Notes: generated from the sequence alone by a model not told the origin. A DNA stretch of 64,000 nucleotides from Leptospira kemamanensis (GCF_004769665.1 NZ_RQGG01000028.1:1-64000); one strand, 5' to 3'; positions 7,381 to 17,403 are shown, counted from the stretch's first letter. Translations and numbers: made by a program.

Positions 7381-8901
7381 ATGGACATCGATTCTTTACT
7401 GAGTGAATTAAAGACACTTATCAATTCACCCAAAGAACTCGTCACTTTACCTGAGGAAAAACGCCTTGAACTCATCATCCTTTGCGGCAAAATTTCGAGA
7501 CCAGATCGAAATGAAGTCCGGAAACGGAATCGAACTGTCCGTATCGAAAAAAAACAGATTATCAAAACACAAGAAAAGCAAAAAACTGCTTTAACTGGAA
7601 TTAGACGAGCCCGAGAATCGGCAGTTTTCAAAGCACCATTACAAATTTCCAATACTGCCGGTTGGTCTTGGGATACAGCAACAGAATTATCACAACCTAA
7701 ACCATGTTACATTTGCAAAACTCCGTATACAAAACTTCATTTTTTTTACGACTCCATGTGTCCTTCTTGTGCGGAGCTCAATTATTCTAAAAGGTACCAA
7801 ACGGCCGACTTAAGAGGAACCGTGGCAGTCATCACAGGTTCCCGCCTGAAAATTGGTTACCAAGCCACCCTTCTCCTCTTACGAGCAGGGGCCCGAGTCA
7901 TTGCCACAACCAGATTTCCAATTGATTCAGCGATTCGTTTCGCAAAAGAATCTGATTTTCATTTATGGAAAGATCGATTACAAATTTTTGGATTGGATTT
8001 ACGCCATACTCCCAGCGTTGAAATCTTTTGTAAGTTTTTAGAAAACCATTTAGAACGATTGGATATCCTCATCAATAATGCGGCACAAACAGTGAGAAGG
8101 CCTCCCGGTTTTTATTCACATTTATTGGAAATGGAGGCAACTCCCATCTCTGATTTACCTTCAGAGGTTCAAAAATTATTAACTTTCTACCAACATTGTA
8201 AAAACGAATTAGATTCTTATCGATCTGATTCTGAAATGAAAGACACGGCCACTGCGTTAGCGGTTAGTTGGAACCATAAAACTCCTGGGGTAGGCATTCG
8301 TTCTTCTGCTGCGCTCTCACAAATTCCCTATTCACATGATAATTCGCATGAATTGGAAGCAGTATTTCCTGAAGGCAAGTTAGATGCAGATTTACAACAA
8401 GTAGATCTTCGCAAAACAAATAGTTGGCGACTAAAACTAGGAGAAATTAACACTTCAGAGATGTTAGAAGTCCAACTTGTCAATGCAGTAGCTCCATTTG
8501 TATTGTGTAACCGTTTGGTTGGTCTCATGCGAAAAGACAACACTGGCAAAAAACACATCATCAATGTCTCTGCCATGGAAGGGAAATTCCATCGATTTAA
8601 AAAAGAAGACAGACACCCTCATACCAATATGGCAAAAGCAGCGCTCAATATGATGACCCATACTTCTTCGGAAGACTTTGCCAAAGATGGAATTTTTATG
8701 AATGCTGTAGATACAGGTTGGGTGACCGATGAAGATCCAGTAGAACTTGCCAAACGAAAACAGGACCTACATGACTTCCAACCTCCCCTTGACATTGTTG
8801 ATGGAGCAGCTAGGGTCGTTGATCCCCTCTTTGATGGAGTGAACACAGGAAAACATTGGATTGGAAAATTTTTAAAAGATTATTTCCCAATTGATTGGTA
8901 G
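7381..8901 (+). CDS. Short-chain dehydrogenase fused to an N-terminal zinc ribbon
   Basis: The 506-residue protein is about twice the size of a normal SDR. Residues 1-95 are basic and helical. Residues 109-130 contain two CxxC pairs (C109, C112, C127, C130) likely to bind zinc. A Rossmann domain follows with TGSRLKIG near 152-159 and NNAA near 230. The active-site Ser (S397, NVSAMEG) and Lys (K419, NMAKAAL) are present, but the usual catalytic Tyr four residues before the Lys is Thr415. An insertion of about 100 residues lies between NNAA and the active site. The fold is clear; the reaction is not, and loss of Tyr suggests altered or no dehydrogenase activity. Confidence 0.75.
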   Translation: MDIDSLLSELKTLINSPKELVTLPEEKRLELIILCGKISRPDRNEVRKRNRTVRIEKKQIIKTQEKQKTALTGIRRARESAVFKAPLQISNTAGWSWDTATELSQPKPCYICKTPYTKLHFFYDSMCPSCAELNYSKRYQTADLRGTVAVITGSRLKIGYQATLLLLRAGARVIATTRFPIDSAIRFAKESDFHLWKDRLQIFGLDLRHTPSVEIFCKFLENHLERLDILINNAAQTVRRPPGFYSHLLEMEATPISDLPSEVQKLLTFYQHCKNELDSYRSDSEMKDTATALAVSWNHKTPGVGIRSSAALSQIPYSHDNSHELEAVFPEGKLDADLQQVDLRKTNSWRLKLGEINTSEMLEVQLVNAVAPFVLCNRLVGLMRKDNTGKKHIINVSAMEGKFHRFKKEDRHPHTNMAKAALNMMTHTSSEDFAKDGIFMNAVDTGWVTDEDPVELAKRKQDLHDFQPPLDIVDGAARVVDPLFDGVNTGKHWIGKFLKDYFPIDW

Positions 8902-8911
8902 AGAATCGATT

Positions 8912-9421
8912 CTATGTTTTCGATTGCATTTGTTCTTTTGCATATAAGGTTGCTTGTGAATATCCGAAACTCTTAGATACAGCAATATTGGATTCTTTTA
9001 AAACCATCGCGATAATGGCATAATGATGAACTGTGTGAGAACTTAAAAACAAGAGCTCTCTTTCTACAGAAGAAGGAATCATTGGTTTTGGATATTCAGG
9101 ATTGTAATTTTGAGAGACAAGAATTGGACCAAAAGGAATTTCATTGCTTTGTAATTCTAACTGGATCGCCTGTAATAATTCTATCGCGAGGATTGAACTT
9201 GTTTCGATAGCAGAATTTCTTTCCCTTCTGTCATAGTCAATTTGACCAGTTTTCATACCTTTTAAAAACATTTGATAATGTTCAATGATATGGCGAAAAT
9301 GTTCCCCAGGAGAGGAAGGTTGATCGTTAGGTTTCAGTGTGTAAATCTCTGCAGGTAAATTCTCTAACAAAGAAATACCTTCCTGAAGAAGGACTTCATT
9401 TTCTTGGAACAATCTTGGCAT
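8912..9421 (-). CDS. DinB-family four-helix metal-binding protein
   Basis: The 169-residue protein has the DinB/YfiT layout: a His in EHFRHIIEHYQMF near residue 42 and a His pair in SSHTVHHYAIIAM near 132-136, which together usually bind a divalent metal in a four-helix bundle. Such proteins include thiol-transferases and many of unknown reaction, so only the family is assigned. It converges on the SDR gene with a 10-base gap. The 286-base gap upstream (9422-9707) is AT-rich and holds only the palindrome annotated below. Confidence 0.7.
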   Translation of the reverse strand: MPRLFQENEVLLQEGISLLENLPAEIYTLKPNDQPSSPGEHFRHIIEHYQMFLKGMKTGQIDYDRRERNSAIETSSILAIELLQAIQLELQSNEIPFGPILVSQNYNPEYPKPMIPSSVERELLFLSSHTVHHYAIIAMVLKESNIAVSKSFGYSQATLYAKEQMQSKT

Positions 9422-9673
9422 CTAGTTCAGTTTAGGTAGAAGAGAAATGAGCTGACGAGTATATTTCTTCGATCGATGAATTTTTCCACACAAACGTTCA
9501 CCAATTCTACAATCCAAATCAAAAGTAAATTTCCATGGAATTGAATTCTACAATCCTTATCGGAAAAGAAATGTGCCTTTAGACGACTCATCACTCGAGT
9601 TTAAGAAAAAAAACATTGATGCGGAAACCTAGTTTCAATTCGATTTCACAGCCAGTTCCGTTTAATTATATTG

Positions 9674-9687
9674 ACTGACTAGTCAGT
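9674..9687. promoter_or_regulatory. Perfect 14-bp palindrome, probable repressor operator
   Basis: ACTGACTAGTCAGT is a perfect inverted repeat 20 bases before the start of the glycosyltransferase gene. Palindromes built on TGACTAGTCA are typical of TetR-type operators, and it lies just after AT-rich DNA that could be a -10 element. No TetR gene is in this window, so the regulator would act from elsewhere. Confidence 0.5.
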
Positions 9688-9707
9688 ATCTTTGTTTATG
9701 GAAATCA

Positions 9708-11324
9708 ATGGCATTTTTGGTTTCCAGTTTGTTTCTCATTTTAGTGTTTATGATGGGAACCATAATCGGTTCCCCCGATGCCCCATTCCCTCAAGGGGAT
9801 GAAATTATGCACATTCGCTCGGTTCGGGAGAGTTTGCAGATAGGAAGTGTCCTCATTCCCAGTTTATCTGGACTTCCGAACCCCTATAAACCTCCCCTTC
9901 TTTTTTGGATGGGAATGGCCAGTGACCAAATCTTTGGAATGAGTTATGTATCCGAACGATTGGTTTCCATATGTTTTGGAACGGGAAGCCTCCTCTTACT
10001 TTACCGATTGGTGATGGAAATGGGAAGGTCTAGAAGCGAAGCAGTACTCACATCACTACTCTTTGGATTTTCCTTTTTATCTCTTAAATTTTTTGGACTT
10101 CTGATGATGGAAGGCCCTATGGTTTTCTTTTTATTAATCTATTTTTATTGTTTTTACCTTTACCAGAAAACAAAAAAACTCTCTTACCTTTTCTCTGGAA
10201 GTTTTTTGTCTGGAATTGGGTATCTACTCAAAGGACCAATCCTACATGTATATCTCATTCTATTTCTATTCAGTTATTTTTATGTGAAACTCATTCGATT
10301 CCGTAAGGGAAAATTATCTTTTCAATGGAAACATATTTTCCAAGAGAAATGGATTGTTTATTCCTTTGCCTTAACTGCGATCATTCCTTTGTTTTGGATT
10401 CTCTTTTTGTATTTTTATGTGCCATCTGGCAAAGACTTACTGCGATTTTTCTTTATCACAGAAAATATGGGGAAGTTTTATTCCGCAAACCAACCAGGAC
10501 TTCGTATATGGTTAGGATGGGTTTTATATACCGTTCCCTTTACGATTCCTTTATTGCAACTCGTTTGGAATTCGATCACTCAGAAAATACAAACAAAACA
10601 CCAAACGTATGTGCAAACCGTTTTAGTGTTTTTTCTTTTGGTTACAAGTTTACATCTCCTACCAAATAGGAAGGACCCTTATTATGTAACTCCTTTTATT
10701 AGTTTCATATTTTTACTTCCTGCAATGAAAGGAATCAGTTGGCAATCAGTCCTTATGACAAAAGCGAACCAAATTTCCTTACTCCTTGTTTATTTCCTTT
10801 TGGTAATTCTTTCGATGTTTGTTAGATTACCTTATTTATTTGGTATCTCACTACTATTCACGGTCCTTGTCGCAAGTAGCTTTTGTTTTTTTCAAAAAAG
10901 AGACCACCAGTGGAAAGGAATCCTTTTTTCCCAACTATCCCTTCTGCCCATTGTGATCTTTTTTTTACTGAGACCCATGTCTGATCCTGACTTACGAATT
11001 CAAACAAAAGAGATTCAGCAGGAATCCATATGTGTGGTCGCAGAAAATCCTTGGACTGCGATGGATGCACAAAACAAATTACAGAACGCCAAAATCCAAT
11101 TTTCTCTTCCATTGACTATCGATGAAAATTGTAGGAATACTCAATATCTGATCAATTACACAAAAGGAAAAGTTCCCAATGAATTCACTCCAATCAAATC
11201 TTGGTTCCATTGGACTCAACATCTCGATTTGGATTTTCCAACTGTTGTCACTTCCCTCTTGAAGATGGATTCAAAAAAATTCCAAACAGAAATCACATTA
11301 TGGAAAAGAGAGGAAACTAAATGA
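9708..11324 (+). CDS. ArnT/PMT-type membrane glycosyltransferase (GT-C)
   Basis: The 538-residue protein has about ten to twelve membrane helices. An N-terminal loop contains GDEIMHIRSVRES near residue 31, resembling the acidic first loop motif of ArnT/PMT_2 enzymes, followed by PNPYKPPLLFW near 60. A soluble C-terminal part covers roughly residues 430-538. Such enzymes transfer a sugar from a polyprenyl-phosphate donor to lipid A, protein or another acceptor on the periplasmic side. A polyprenol-phosphate-sugar synthase-like gene follows two genes on, fitting donor synthesis and transfer in one cassette. Its end overlaps the next gene by four bases (ATGA). Confidence 0.8.
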   Translation: MAFLVSSLFLILVFMMGTIIGSPDAPFPQGDEIMHIRSVRESLQIGSVLIPSLSGLPNPYKPPLLFWMGMASDQIFGMSYVSERLVSICFGTGSLLLLYRLVMEMGRSRSEAVLTSLLFGFSFLSLKFFGLLMMEGPMVFFLLIYFYCFYLYQKTKKLSYLFSGSFLSGIGYLLKGPILHVYLILFLFSYFYVKLIRFRKGKLSFQWKHIFQEKWIVYSFALTAIIPLFWILFLYFYVPSGKDLLRFFFITENMGKFYSANQPGLRIWLGWVLYTVPFTIPLLQLVWNSITQKIQTKHQTYVQTVLVFFLLVTSLHLLPNRKDPYYVTPFISFIFLLPAMKGISWQSVLMTKANQISLLLVYFLLVILSMFVRLPYLFGISLLFTVLVASSFCFFQKRDHQWKGILFSQLSLLPIVIFFLLRPMSDPDLRIQTKEIQQESICVVAENPWTAMDAQNKLQNAKIQFSLPLTIDENCRNTQYLINYTKGKVPNEFTPIKSWFHWTQHLDLDFPTVVTSLLKMDSKKFQTEITLWKREETK

Positions 11325-11635
11325 AAAAGTATGGAATCTTAGTCCTCCTATTGTTTTCGATCACGATTTGGGATCTTTCAAAAAACAACCTTCCTCAATT
11401 CGGGAAAAAAGTTTCGATGAATGAAGCTCCTAAATGTAAATCCATGTGTGAGTCAGTAAAGAATTGTTTGAGTGAAGAACAAAGGAAATTACAAGATCCA
11501 AAACTGGTTCAGTTTGCTTGTGAAATCCTCTGCACCAAACAATTCCAGCTATTTGATGGTTGTTCCCAAGCCATTTTAACTTCCTGCCAAGCAGGAGAAC
11601 TGTGTATTAAAAATCTAACAAAGGGGCTTTTTTAA
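11321..11635 (+). CDS. Small exported cysteine-rich protein
   Basis: The 104-residue protein starts with a signal-anchor or signal peptide (residues 1-18) and then has eight cysteines arranged as CKSMC, NC, ACEILC, GC, SC and C. This regular spacing suggests disulfides or metal binding in the periplasm. I do not know the function. Translational coupling to the ArnT-like gene (ATGA overlap) implies a joint role, perhaps as an accessory of the sugar transferase. Confidence 0.65.
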   Translation: MKKYGILVLLLFSITIWDLSKNNLPQFGKKVSMNEAPKCKSMCESVKNCLSEEQRKLQDPKLVQFACEILCTKQFQLFDGCSQAILTSCQAGELCIKNLTKGLF

Positions 11636-11651
11636 TTAATAAAAAGTTGAA

Positions 11652-11661
11652 TGACCAGTCA
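11652..11661. promoter_or_regulatory. TGACCAGTCA site, one base from the core of the 9674 palindrome
   Basis: TGACCAGTCA overlaps the start codon of the next gene and differs by one base from TGACTAGTCA in the operator-like palindrome at 9674-9687. A similar site, TGACTGGTCA, is at 43103-43112. The sites could bind the same regulator, but 10-mers of this kind also arise by chance in 64 kb. Confidence 0.25.
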
Positions 11662-12419
11662 TGCAAGATAAAACAAGTATCATCATTCCTACATACAATG
11701 AAGCAGGTAATATCAAAAACTGCGTAGAAACGATCACTCATGTATTAGAAAAAAATTCATTACCTTTTGAGATCATCATCGTAGACGACAACTCTCCCGA
11801 TGGCACTTATGAAGTAACAAAAGTATTGGCCGCTTATGATTCTAGGATCAAACCGTTTGTGAGAAGAAATGAAAAAGGCCTAAGTTCTGCTGTGACTTTT
11901 GGATACAACAAGGCAAGTGGAGACCAATTTGTAGTCGTAGATGCAGATTTCCAACATGATTATACTAAAATTCCCGATGTCATTCGGCTCTTAAAAGAAA
12001 ATGATATCGTTGTCGCAACACGAAGGAGTGAGGATGGAGGTTATGGTAATTTTCCCATCTATCGTAAGTTAGCAAGTCTATTTGCAACTAAGATATCTGA
12101 ATGGTTATTTCCTGTAAAAATTTCAGATCCAATGAGTGGATTTTTTGGAATTCGTAAATCGGTATATTTAGATACCAAAGACAAATTAAATCCAAGAGGT
12201 TACAAAATCCTTTTTGAAATCTTAGGAATTGTCAAAACAGATAAAATCGCAGAGATCGGTTATACCTTTGGTTTACGCACTTGGGGACATTCCAAATTGG
12301 ATTCGGGAGTGATCTTTTATTTCCTCTGGGATTTAGTTTCCATTAAGTGGTATCAGTGGAGACAAACTCATTCTTTCTTTTTGGGTAACAAAGGAAGAAA
12401 TTCCCATATCCATCCATAA
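11661..12419 (+). CDS. Polyprenol-phosphate mannose/glucose synthase (GT2, DPM1-like)
   Basis: The 252-residue protein is a family 2 glycosyltransferase. It begins TSIIIPTYNEAGNI, has the nucleotide-binding DDNSPDGT near residue 45, the metal-binding VVVDADFQHD near 92-101, and the DPMSGFFGIRK acceptor-site motif near 158. It lacks a C-terminal membrane domain, as in soluble DPM1. It should make a polyprenyl-phosphate-linked hexose at the inner face of the membrane, which the ArnT-like protein two genes upstream could use. The pair forms a plausible envelope glycosylation cassette. Confidence 0.85.
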   Translation: MQDKTSIIIPTYNEAGNIKNCVETITHVLEKNSLPFEIIIVDDNSPDGTYEVTKVLAAYDSRIKPFVRRNEKGLSSAVTFGYNKASGDQFVVVDADFQHDYTKIPDVIRLLKENDIVVATRRSEDGGYGNFPIYRKLASLFATKISEWLFPVKISDPMSGFFGIRKSVYLDTKDKLNPRGYKILFEILGIVKTDKIAEIGYTFGLRTWGHSKLDSGVIFYFLWDLVSIKWYQWRQTHSFFLGNKGRNSHIHP

Positions 12420-12538
12420 ACCAACTTAAGTGAATTCTAAAAAAATTAGCTTACAGAAAAATTTTTTGAATCCATTTTTTGTTAAGAGTACCTAAGGTAT
12501 TTTGATTCGTTACCGTAGATCAGTTTGTGAGGAACAAA

Positions 12539-12832
12539 ATGGTTACGGAATTCACAAAAGAAAAAAACTACCGAATCGAGACCAATCGATTGGATTTGTA
12601 TTCCACAAAAGGATTGGATGAAGACATGACAAACCTCCTCCAAAATGGAACGAGTGCGATTTATATCGACTTTTCCAATGTGGAAGAAGTATCTTCTGCT
12701 GTTCTTGGACTTCTTTTATACAAAAAGATGACCTATCAAAAACAAGGAGTTCAATTATTTTTAATCAATGTAAAACCTCAAATCCAAAAGGTTTTAAAAA
12801 TTTTAAATCTAAATGGACACCTACTTCTTTGA
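12539..12832 (+). CDS. STAS-domain protein (anti-sigma-factor-antagonist-like)
   Basis: A single STAS domain (about 97 aa) with the central motif AIYIDFSNVEEVSSAVLGLLL, where Ser follows the conserved acidic turn as in SpoIIAA-type phospho-acceptor sites. The ATG at 12539 is chosen because GTGAGG lies eight bases upstream as an SD; the in-frame GTG at 12527 is part of that SD. It likely takes part in a partner-switching signalling cascade with a serine kinase encoded elsewhere. Its 3' end overlaps the convergent glucosidase gene by 12 bases. Confidence 0.8.
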   Translation: MVTEFTKEKNYRIETNRLDLYSTKGLDEDMTNLLQNGTSAIYIDFSNVEEVSSAVLGLLLYKKMTYQKQGVQLFLINVKPQIQKVLKILNLNGHLLL

Positions 12833-14464
12833 GACCTTGGTTTTCCCTACTTCCCAAATTAGGCCTGAATGAGGAGGCAATTCTAAAGTATCACCTAAAA
12901 CATTCGCACCTCCAAAACCATAGAGGGATTTTCCCTTATTTGTTACCGTCAGTCGTTCGACTTTCTCTCCAAAATTGAGATACACCATCAGGTGATTCTC
13001 ACTCCCTCTTCTTTCAAAACACAATACATCGTCTGAATCTGTAGGTAAGGTATTTAGACTTCCTTCTCTGATTACCGACATTTTTCTACGAAAGGTAAAC
13101 ATGGTTTGGTAATGGTTCCACAATGAAGTTGGATCTTGTTTTTGGGACTCCACTGTATCTTCTGATTGAAAGGAACCCGTGGGTAACCAGGGTTTCCCTT
13201 TTGAGAAACCTGCATTTTTTGAACCATCCCATAACATGGGCAGACGACAATTGTCTCGATTGATATAAATTCCTAACAAGTTAGAAAGAAACAATGGTAC
13301 AAAACGATTCATTTTTGCAATTGGATCCTTCCCAAAAAAATTGGAAATCCTACCTTCTTTTCGACCAATCTCTTCCCCATAATAAACGACGGGAACTCCT
13401 CTTGCCATAAATTGAAAACAAACTAATAATTTTGCTTTTCGGAGGTCGCCACCTAACCGATCGATGTAACGCCTTTGGTCATGATTTCCTAAAACATAAG
13501 TAGGTGTATAGGGACTCGGAAATACGGATTCATTTTTCTCAAGCAGTTGTTTGAAAAACTTTGCTTTGTATTGGAAATGAATCAGTTCAAATTGAAAAAC
13601 CAAATTGAGACCATCGGCTTTTTCTCCTAAAAAGGATTTTAAAACTTGGTCAGAGCCACTAACTTCTCCAATGAGAAAAGGTTTATGTTTGTATTTGGAA
13701 ATATGTTTTCGAACTTCTTTTGCAAAGGAAAAGGATTCTGGAAGATTTAAGTTGTATTGTTTTTTTTGAAAGAACGCCTCATCATGGTTATCTGGTGTTG
13801 GGAAAAAACGAAAACTAAATGGATTATTTCGAAATCCTTCGTCTTTGTAAATAGAATTAAAAATGTCTAAACGGAACCCATCCACTCCCTTTTGTAACCA
13901 AAAATCGAGGACAGCAAACATTTCTTTTTTGACTTTTGGATTTCGATAATTTAGGTCAGGTTGGAACGACAAAAAATTGCTATAGTAGTATTCGTTTGTT
14001 GACTCATCATAATTCCAACCCGATTTTCCCACCATGGAGATCCAGTTATTAGGTGGTTTTTTCGTCCCTGTTTTCCAAATGTAAAAATCCCGTTTCTGAT
14101 TTGATAAGGAAGATTTTGATTCTAAAAACCAAGGATGTTTGTCGGAAGTGTGGTTCATCACCATATCCAGAACAACCCGCATCTTTCGTTTGTGAATGGC
14201 CCTGATTAACCGTTCACAATCCTCCATAGTGCCAAAACGAGGGTCGATCTTCGTATAATCTGCGATGTCATAACCAAAATCTTCCCCAGGGCTTAGGTAG
14301 AAGGGAGAAAACCAAATCGTTTCCACACCTAAGGACTGAATCTCGTCCAAACGGCTGAGAATCCCTTGTAAATCGCCAATTCCATCACCATTGGAATCCT
14401 GAAACGACCAAGGGTAAATTTGATAAATTGAAGTTTGTTTCCACCATTCCATTTTGTTTTCCAT
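12821..14464 (-). CDS. GH13 alpha-glucosidase / oligo-1,6-glucosidase-like
   Basis: The 547-residue enzyme has the GH13 (alpha/beta)8 layout of alpha-glucosidases, starting WWKQTSIYQIYPWSFQDSNG with the DSNGDGIGD calcium-site motif. The active-site regions are VVLDMVMNHTSD, GFRLDIFNSI (nucleophile Asp), LIGEVSGSD (acid Glu) and LGNHDQRR. It has no signal peptide, so it should act on short malto-oligosaccharides or trehalose-like sugars in the cytoplasm. The gene stands alone between a STAS gene and divergent speD. Exact linkage specificity is not decidable here. Confidence 0.85.
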   Translation of the reverse strand: MENKMEWWKQTSIYQIYPWSFQDSNGDGIGDLQGILSRLDEIQSLGVETIWFSPFYLSPGEDFGYDIADYTKIDPRFGTMEDCERLIRAIHKRKMRVVLDMVMNHTSDKHPWFLESKSSLSNQKRDFYIWKTGTKKPPNNWISMVGKSGWNYDESTNEYYYSNFLSFQPDLNYRNPKVKKEMFAVLDFWLQKGVDGFRLDIFNSIYKDEGFRNNPFSFRFFPTPDNHDEAFFQKKQYNLNLPESFSFAKEVRKHISKYKHKPFLIGEVSGSDQVLKSFLGEKADGLNLVFQFELIHFQYKAKFFKQLLEKNESVFPSPYTPTYVLGNHDQRRYIDRLGGDLRKAKLLVCFQFMARGVPVVYYGEEIGRKEGRISNFFGKDPIAKMNRFVPLFLSNLLGIYINRDNCRLPMLWDGSKNAGFSKGKPWLPTGSFQSEDTVESQKQDPTSLWNHYQTMFTFRRKMSVIREGSLNTLPTDSDDVLCFERRGSENHLMVYLNFGEKVERLTVTNKGKSLYGFGGANVLGDTLELPPHSGLIWEVGKTKVSKK

Positions 14465-14545
14465 GACTTTTCTAAAACCCCTTCGTTATTTCAGTTGCCT
14501 CTTACCTAATCACCGAATTTCTGTTCTTTATACAAGCAGGTAGCA

Positions 14546-15307
14546 ATGGATAAAGAAAAAATCAAACTTTCCGGTTTCAATAATCTGACAAAAGTTTTGA
14601 GTTTTAACCTCTACGATTTTTGCATCACACTCGATGACGAACAAAAAGGTAGATATGTAAGTTATATCCACGACAAATATAATGCGACAAAAATTACAGA
14701 GATTTCTAAAGAGATCGTCAAACGCATTGATGCCAATATCCTATCCGTTTCTGCCCAGGATTACGATCCGGTCGGTGCTTCTGCCATGGTTCTTATGAGT
14801 GATGTGAAAGGTGGTGGAAATCCCATCCCTTCGGCGCAAGTAAGTATGCATCTAGACAAATCCCATATCACAGTTCACACCTACCCGGATGCGGCTGATC
14901 CAGATGGAATTTGTTCTTTCCGAGTTGATATTGATATATCCACATGTGGGGAAATCATTCCTCTTGACTCCATCAATTTCTTATTTGAAGCATTTGAATG
15001 TGACGTTGTGTACATTGATTATGTAGTGCGAGGTTACACTCGTCTTGCTGATGGAAGAAAAATTTACAACGATCATCATTTCAATTCGATCTTAGATTTC
15101 ATCAAACCAGAAATCAAAAGAAACTATACCTTCCTTTCCGATATCAATATGCCACAAGATAACACTTGGCAAACAAAGATGATGATTCGGGAACTTGGAC
15201 CTGAAAATTATCTATTAAATCCGGAAGATATCTCTCATCCAGAAGTGCAAAATAAAATGAAGTTACTGAGAGAGGAGATGAAAGAAGTCTATCATATGAT
15301 CCACTAA
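14546..15307 (+). CDS. speD: S-adenosylmethionine decarboxylase proenzyme
   Basis: The 253-residue protein matches the long bacterial SpeD type, including HLDKSHITVHTYPDAADPDG. Self-cleavage before Ser106 (K105-S106) would create the pyruvoyl group. The conserved STCG and VDYVVRGYTR-like stretch (IDYVVRGYTRLADG) also fit. It makes decarboxylated AdoMet, the aminopropyl donor for spermidine. No speE is in the window. It converges on the Sco-like gene with a four-base gap. Confidence 0.92.
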   Translation: MDKEKIKLSGFNNLTKVLSFNLYDFCITLDDEQKGRYVSYIHDKYNATKITEISKEIVKRIDANILSVSAQDYDPVGASAMVLMSDVKGGGNPIPSAQVSMHLDKSHITVHTYPDAADPDGICSFRVDIDISTCGEIIPLDSINFLFEAFECDVVYIDYVVRGYTRLADGRKIYNDHHFNSILDFIKPEIKRNYTFLSDINMPQDNTWQTKMMIRELGPENYLLNPEDISHPEVQNKMKLLREEMKEVYHMIH

Positions 15308-15311
15308 AGGA

Positions 15312-15875
15312 TCATTTTGATTGGGAATTGATTTCTCTTTGAATTCTTTCCCAATCAGATGCTTCGATTTTCGGTAAAGCATACACAATCTCCCGATTTG
15401 GTGGGATCAGAAAAAATTGGGTCCCATGTTCATCTCTTTGTTTCAGAACTTCATGTTCTGGTAAATAAGCACCTAATCTTCTGTAAAAACTTTTTTCATT
15501 TTCTGAATTGGGACGAAGGGCAAGTATTTCCAAAGATGTTTGGTAATAGGCCAAATAATTTTGAATGGCTTCTTCTGATTCTGATGGATCTGTTACTAAA
15601 AAATAAATAGAAAACGATGTTTTCGGAAATTGAACGCGAAACTTTCGAAGTGCTTCCAGTGCCAATGGACATTTTTTTCCACAACCAACTAATCCTGGAT
15701 AGATGATGATCCAATTGGATGTTGGTTCCGTTAAAAAACGATGTTTGCAGAAATCACAAGGAATCTTTCGATAAGAACTAGATAAAACCTGTAAGGTTAC
15801 ACTAAATCCTAAAATTACAATTCCAACAACAACCCAAAGAAGGATCCTAAATTTTAATTTAGGTTTTACTTCCAT
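15312..15875 (-). CDS. Sco1/SenC-like membrane-anchored thioredoxin-fold protein
   Basis: One N-terminal membrane anchor (about residues 10-28) precedes a thioredoxin-like domain with the motif [12 protein letters not shown] near residue 63. The CxxxCP spacing is that of Sco copper chaperones rather than the CxxC of thioredoxins. A later [11 protein letters not shown] may supply the His ligand seen in Sco proteins. It could deliver copper to cytochrome oxidase or act as a thiol reductase outside the inner membrane. The ATG at 15875 is preferred over a TTG at 15881; it overlaps the end of the chemoreceptor gene. Confidence 0.65.
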   Translation of the reverse strand: MEVKPKLKFRILLWVVVGIVILGFSVTLQVLSSSYRKIPCDFCKHRFLTEPTSNWIIIYPGLVGCGKKCPLALEALRKFRVQFPKTSFSIYFLVTDPSESEEAIQNYLAYYQTSLEILALRPNSENEKSFYRRLGAYLPEHEVLKQRDEHGTQFFLIPPNREIVYALPKIEASDWERIQREINSQSK

Positions 15876-17403
15876 GATCAATCATAGAGGCAAGTGTCTC
15901 TACAGAACTATTTAAATTATGAAAAATCACATTGCCTTTATCAATGAAAGATATCATTTCAGAACTTGTATTTAAATTGGTTTGGGTTTTTAAATTTAAA
16001 TCCATAATGGAATCGGATATTTCTACCATGCTGGAAGATTGTTCTTTACTCGAAAGTTGCATTTCCTTAGCAATTTGATCTAATGTAGTCAAAGCTTCTT
16101 CTTGTTTTTCAAATGCAGAGAGTGTGCCAGATATTTTCTCTGTTAACTCACCCATACCCACTTCTGAAGATAAAATTGATTTCACAAATCCTTGAACCGT
16201 TTGGTTGATTTGGTTGGATTGTTTAAAACTCACTTGGATGGCCGATTTGATTTTTCCTGAAATGGAGGATATGTTTTTTGTCGCATCTGCGGTTGAATCA
16301 GCGAGTTTCGAAATCTCTGAGGCAACCACAGCAAAACCTCGTCCCGCATCTCCAGCTCTTGCCGCTTCAATCGATGCATTTAACGATAGTAAGTTTACTT
16401 TTTCAGCAATGTCAGAAATCAAATCTAAAATTTCTTCCATTTTCTCGGAATCATCCACAGCGACTTCCATGGATTGATACAAAGTGGAAAACTCAGCTTC
16501 TGTTTTTTTAACAGACTCGGCTGATTCTTGGATTTTTTTTCGCATCACTTCCAATGATTTCACAAAACCTTCATTCATATTGAATAAGTTTCGGTTTAAC
16601 TCTTCCACAGTTTTCACTTCTTTGATTTGGCGATTGGATCCTTCTAAAATCATTTGGCTTGACGCAGTGGTTTCTTCCGTGGCAGCAGAAATTGCTTCGA
16701 TGGAAGAAGATTGGTTTTGGAACGAGGTCTCAAATTCTCGAACTGCCGTTGCGATTTGATTGGAATTCTCTAAGTATAATTTAGTTTCGTGAGAGACTTC
16801 GTCAATGGCTGCAGTGACTCCGGCCATTACGGTTTCTAAATTGGTTTGGGTTTCAATTTGAACTCGCAAATCCTGGACAGAAGAAAATGAAAAATAAATC
16901 AGAATCCCTGTTTCCATGACCACAAAAAGTGCATGAGTGAATACAATTTCGAGACCAGTTCCATAACTATAAACAATGACCTTGGTATCAAAAAGCACAA
17001 CACCAAACTCTTGTAAGTAATTTCCAACTAAGTGGTGGATGGCGATTGTGAGTGCGGCGACAAATAACACCTTCCAATCATCATACACAAATAAAATGGC
17101 AAGTGCACTGAATACATGAAAATGCATTTCAATCCGACCAAATTGTGCCTGGATGAGAAGAGCACTAAACATCATAAGCACGGCTCCGTTCCAAGCTCGT
17201 AAGAAAAAACTACCTCGAAACAATCGATAAAAGAGAAATGATAATAACGAAAAAACTATGGCTGAACTTGTGACTACGAATGTAGCACCATAACCGAGGG
17301 ATAGAAAAAAAACGAGGGGTACGTGAGCTAGTATCGCCCAAACAAAAAATGTATCTACTTTCCTTTGGCGTTCGAATAGAACAGCTGCCAATCTTATATC
17401 CAT
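15859..17403 (-). CDS. Methyl-accepting chemotaxis protein with polytopic membrane sensor
   Basis: The 514-residue receptor has about six membrane helices in residues 18-175 rather than a periplasmic loop. A histidine-bearing segment ([15 protein letters not shown], later [11 protein letters not shown]) recurs in this class of membrane-embedded sensors. No HAMP is obvious. A full cytoplasmic signalling domain follows, with tip [20 protein letters not shown] near residue 345 flanked by long coiled coils. It should bind CheA/CheW. The His residues inside the membrane region suggest a metal, heme or lipid-soluble ligand, which is inference. Confidence 0.88.
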   Translation of the reverse strand: MDIRLAAVLFERQRKVDTFFVWAILAHVPLVFFLSLGYGATFVVTSSAIVFSLLSFLFYRLFRGSFFLRAWNGAVLMMFSALLIQAQFGRIEMHFHVFSALAILFVYDDWKVLFVAALTIAIHHLVGNYLQEFGVVLFDTKVIVYSYGTGLEIVFTHALFVVMETGILIYFSFSSVQDLRVQIETQTNLETVMAGVTAAIDEVSHETKLYLENSNQIATAVREFETSFQNQSSSIEAISAATEETTASSQMILEGSNRQIKEVKTVEELNRNLFNMNEGFVKSLEVMRKKIQESAESVKKTEAEFSTLYQSMEVAVDDSEKMEEILDLISDIAEKVNLLSLNASIEAARAGDAGRGFAVVASEISKLADSTADATKNISSISGKIKSAIQVSFKQSNQINQTVQGFVKSILSSEVGMGELTEKISGTLSAFEKQEEALTTLDQIAKEMQLSSKEQSSSMVEISDSIMDLNLKTQTNLNTSSEMISFIDKGNVIFHNLNSSVETLASMIDHGSKT

